This document shows, piece by piece, positions 6,247 to 7,136 of a DNA stretch of 7,136 nucleotides (its first letter is position 1; the number at the start of each line of letters is the position of its first letter). The stretch covers positions 1,631-8,766 of the forward strand of contig MHDY01000255.1 in assembly GCA_001803705.1 (NCBI GenBank). Reading direction: 5' to 3'. Made by a program: the position numbers and the translations under genes. The stretch comes from Nitrospirae bacterium GWC2_56_14. GTDB taxonomy: Bacteria; Nitrospirota; UBA9217. Below the pieces are notes generated by a model. The model had not been told where the DNA came from, searched no databases, and saw only the letters and a program-made list of their open reading frames with translations.

Positions 6247-6363
6247 ATGAAACAGTGGCGCCTTGACAAAAAAAATGATACAGTAGAATTGTTTTGGACG
6301 ATGGACATTCACGGTGACACGGTGAGGAGCGGCCGCCGGGAGTGCGATCCAGTTCGTGCCTAA
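6247..6363 (+). CDS. Possible small leader protein, 38 residues, unknown
   Basis: ATG at 6247 is preceded by GGAGG (6236-6240) with 6-nt spacing, a better initiation context than chance usually supplies. The frame runs to TAA at 6361-6363, ending 22 nt before the response-regulator ATG. The peptide starts MKQWRLDKKNDTVELFWTM, is hydrophilic and Arg/Asp-rich towards its end (SGRRECDPVRA), and has no signal peptide, membrane segment or recognised domain. It could be a small protein or a translated leader coupled to the regulator. Against it, a promoter-like TTGACA...TAGAAT lies inside it, so the stretch may simply be promoter and untranslated leader. Confidence 0.35.
   Translation: MKQWRLDKKNDTVELFWTMDIHGDTVRSGRRECDPVRA
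6263..6289 (+). promoter_or_regulatory. Candidate promoter for the response-regulator gene
   Basis: A consensus TTGACA (6263-6268) and TAGAAT (6284-6289, five of six matches) are separated by 15 bp, including an A8 run. The hexamers are good but the spacing is two bases short of optimal. That would make a weak or regulated promoter. Transcription would begin near 6296, about 90 nt before the regulator ATG. Confidence 0.45.
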
Positions 6364-6371
6364 GACTTGAC

Positions 6372-6377
6372 AAGGAG
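6372..6377 (+). promoter_or_regulatory. Ribosome binding site of the response-regulator gene
   Basis: AAGGAG lies 8 nt before the ATG at 6386. The start is also supported because the receiver domain begins immediately (KQNVLIIDDDP). Confidence 0.75.
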
Positions 6378-6385
6378 TCCGATTC

Positions 6386-7136
6386 ATGAAGCAGAATGTT
6401 CTCATTATCGACGACGATCCCATGGTCCAGGGCGCCATCGCGACATTCCTGACGGAGGTCGGTTTCAACGTCCATACTGCCTCGACCCTGGCGGGGGCCC
6501 GGGAAAGCGTCTCCGCACGCAGCTATGAAGCGGTCATTGTCGACCAGTTATTGCCTGATGGAAGCGGCATCGATCTGATCCGGGAATTTCGGGCGATTAG
6601 TCCCGATATGGCCATCGTGGTCATTACCGGGGCCGCGGACGTACCGCTGGCAGTGAAGGCAATGCAGGAGGGTGCGGACAATTTCCTCCCGAAGCCGGTG
6701 AGTTTCGACAACCTGCTTTTTTTCATCAAGAAGAGCCTCGAGGTCCGCTCTCTCCGCAGGATCTCGGGAAGCCGCAAACGGCTGGAAAAACGGAGCTACT
6801 TCGATTTCGGCATGAGCCCTGCGATGGTCGCGGTGCAGGAGCTTGCCAGGCTTGCGATCGATAACGACTCGCCGATGCTCATCATGGGAGAAACAGGAGT
6901 GGGCAAAGGCGTTCTGGCGCGATGGATCCATGAGAACAGCAGGCGCAGCAACGGATCATTTGTGGAAGTGAATTGCTCGGGCCTGCGCGGTGAACTGCTG
7001 GCCAGCGAACTTTTCGGCCATTGTAAGGGAGCTTTTACCTCGGCCGTGCAGGACCGGCAGGGACTGCTGGACATTGCTGATGGCGGAACGTTGTTTCTGG
7101 ATGAGATCGGAGACATGGACCCTGCGGTGCAGGCGC
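6386..7136 (+). CDS. Sigma-54-dependent response regulator, NtrC family (3' end outside window)
   Basis: The first 250 residues are present and the frame is open to the window edge. A receiver domain (about 1-120) carries the acidic triad D9-D10-D11, phosphoacceptor D53 (VDQLLPDGSG), switch T81 and K103 (LPKPV), so it should be phosphorylatable. A linker (about 121-140) leads to an AAA+ sigma-54 activator domain with Walker A GETGVGKG (168-175), sigma-54 contact loop GAFTSA (215-220, usually GAFTGA) and Walker B GGTLFLDEIG (233-242). The preceding ELFGHEKG consensus reads ELFGHCKG, placing a cysteine (C213) beside the loop. Sensor II, arginine fingers and the expected C-terminal helix-turn-helix lie beyond the window. 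The role is to open sigma-54 promoters after phosphorylation by a histidine kinase, which is not seen here; target genes are unknown. The gene follows trxB on the same strand after 288 bp, probably with its own promoter. Confidence 0.95.
   Translation, partial: MKQNVLIIDDDPMVQGAIATFLTEVGFNVHTASTLAGARESVSARSYEAVIVDQLLPDGSGIDLIREFRAISPDMAIVVITGAADVPLAVKAMQEGADNFLPKPVSFDNLLFFIKKSLEVRSLRRISGSRKRLEKRSYFDFGMSPAMVAVQELARLAIDNDSPMLIMGETGVGKGVLARWIHENSRRSNGSFVEVNCSGLRGELLASELFGHCKGAFTSAVQDRQGLLDIADGGTLFLDEIGDMDPAVQA

Noticed and set aside
6222..6385. Sigma-54 (-24/-12) promoter upstream of the NtrC-family gene
   Set aside because: No GG-N10-GC arrangement with supporting flanking bases was found; the TTGACA/TAGAAT pair is a better candidate.
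6098..6475. Minus-strand open frame of 125 codons
   Set aside because: It runs antisense to the start of the response regulator and across its control region, with no domain resemblance.

Overview
This 7.1-kb window comes from a moderately GC-rich Gram-negative bacterium. The evidence for Gram-negative is a tripartite-type RND efflux transporter with its periplasmic adaptor. The sigma-54-dependent response regulator, the type of thioredoxin reductase and the G/C-rich intergenic palindromes would fit a Geobacter-like member of the Desulfuromonadales. That taxonomic placement is inference, not demonstrated.

Layout, left to right: (1) 1-364 has no convincing gene. It holds a degenerate half-copy of a C/G-rich palindromic repeat (about 21-58) and a good intrinsic terminator oriented leftward (81-119). 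The terminator probably ends the efflux operon. (2) 365-4791, minus strand, is a two-gene efflux operon: adaptor (membrane fusion protein, 3673-4791) first, then the inner-membrane HAE1-type RND pump (365-3460). The 212-bp gap between them is almost filled by two different palindromic intergenic repeats. No outer-membrane channel gene is present, so the pump presumably borrows a TolC/OprM-type channel encoded elsewhere. (3) 4792-5146 is a divergent control region. It has a well-formed leftward sigma-70-type promoter for the efflux operon and a weaker rightward promoter for trxB, with several short direct and inverted repeats. (4) 5147-6097, plus strand, is a complete low-molecular-weight thioredoxin reductase (trxB). 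(5) 6098-6385 is AT-richer and holds a weak terminator-like hairpin, a 20-bp dyad, a possible 38-codon ORF and a candidate promoter. (6) 6386-7136, plus strand, is the first 250 codons of an NtrC-family response regulator: receiver domain plus the start of a sigma-54-activating AAA+ domain. It is cut by the window edge.

Working together: adaptor and pump form the inner-membrane/periplasm part of a drug or toxicant exporter. TrxB supplies NADPH electrons to thioredoxin. The regulator should activate a sigma-54 promoter when phosphorylated, but its targets and partner kinase are not visible. Nothing here is a clearly novel system. The points most worth following are the repeat-filled gap inside the efflux operon, the organised divergent promoter region, and the dyad/small-ORF leader with the variant sigma-54 contact loop of the downstream regulator.
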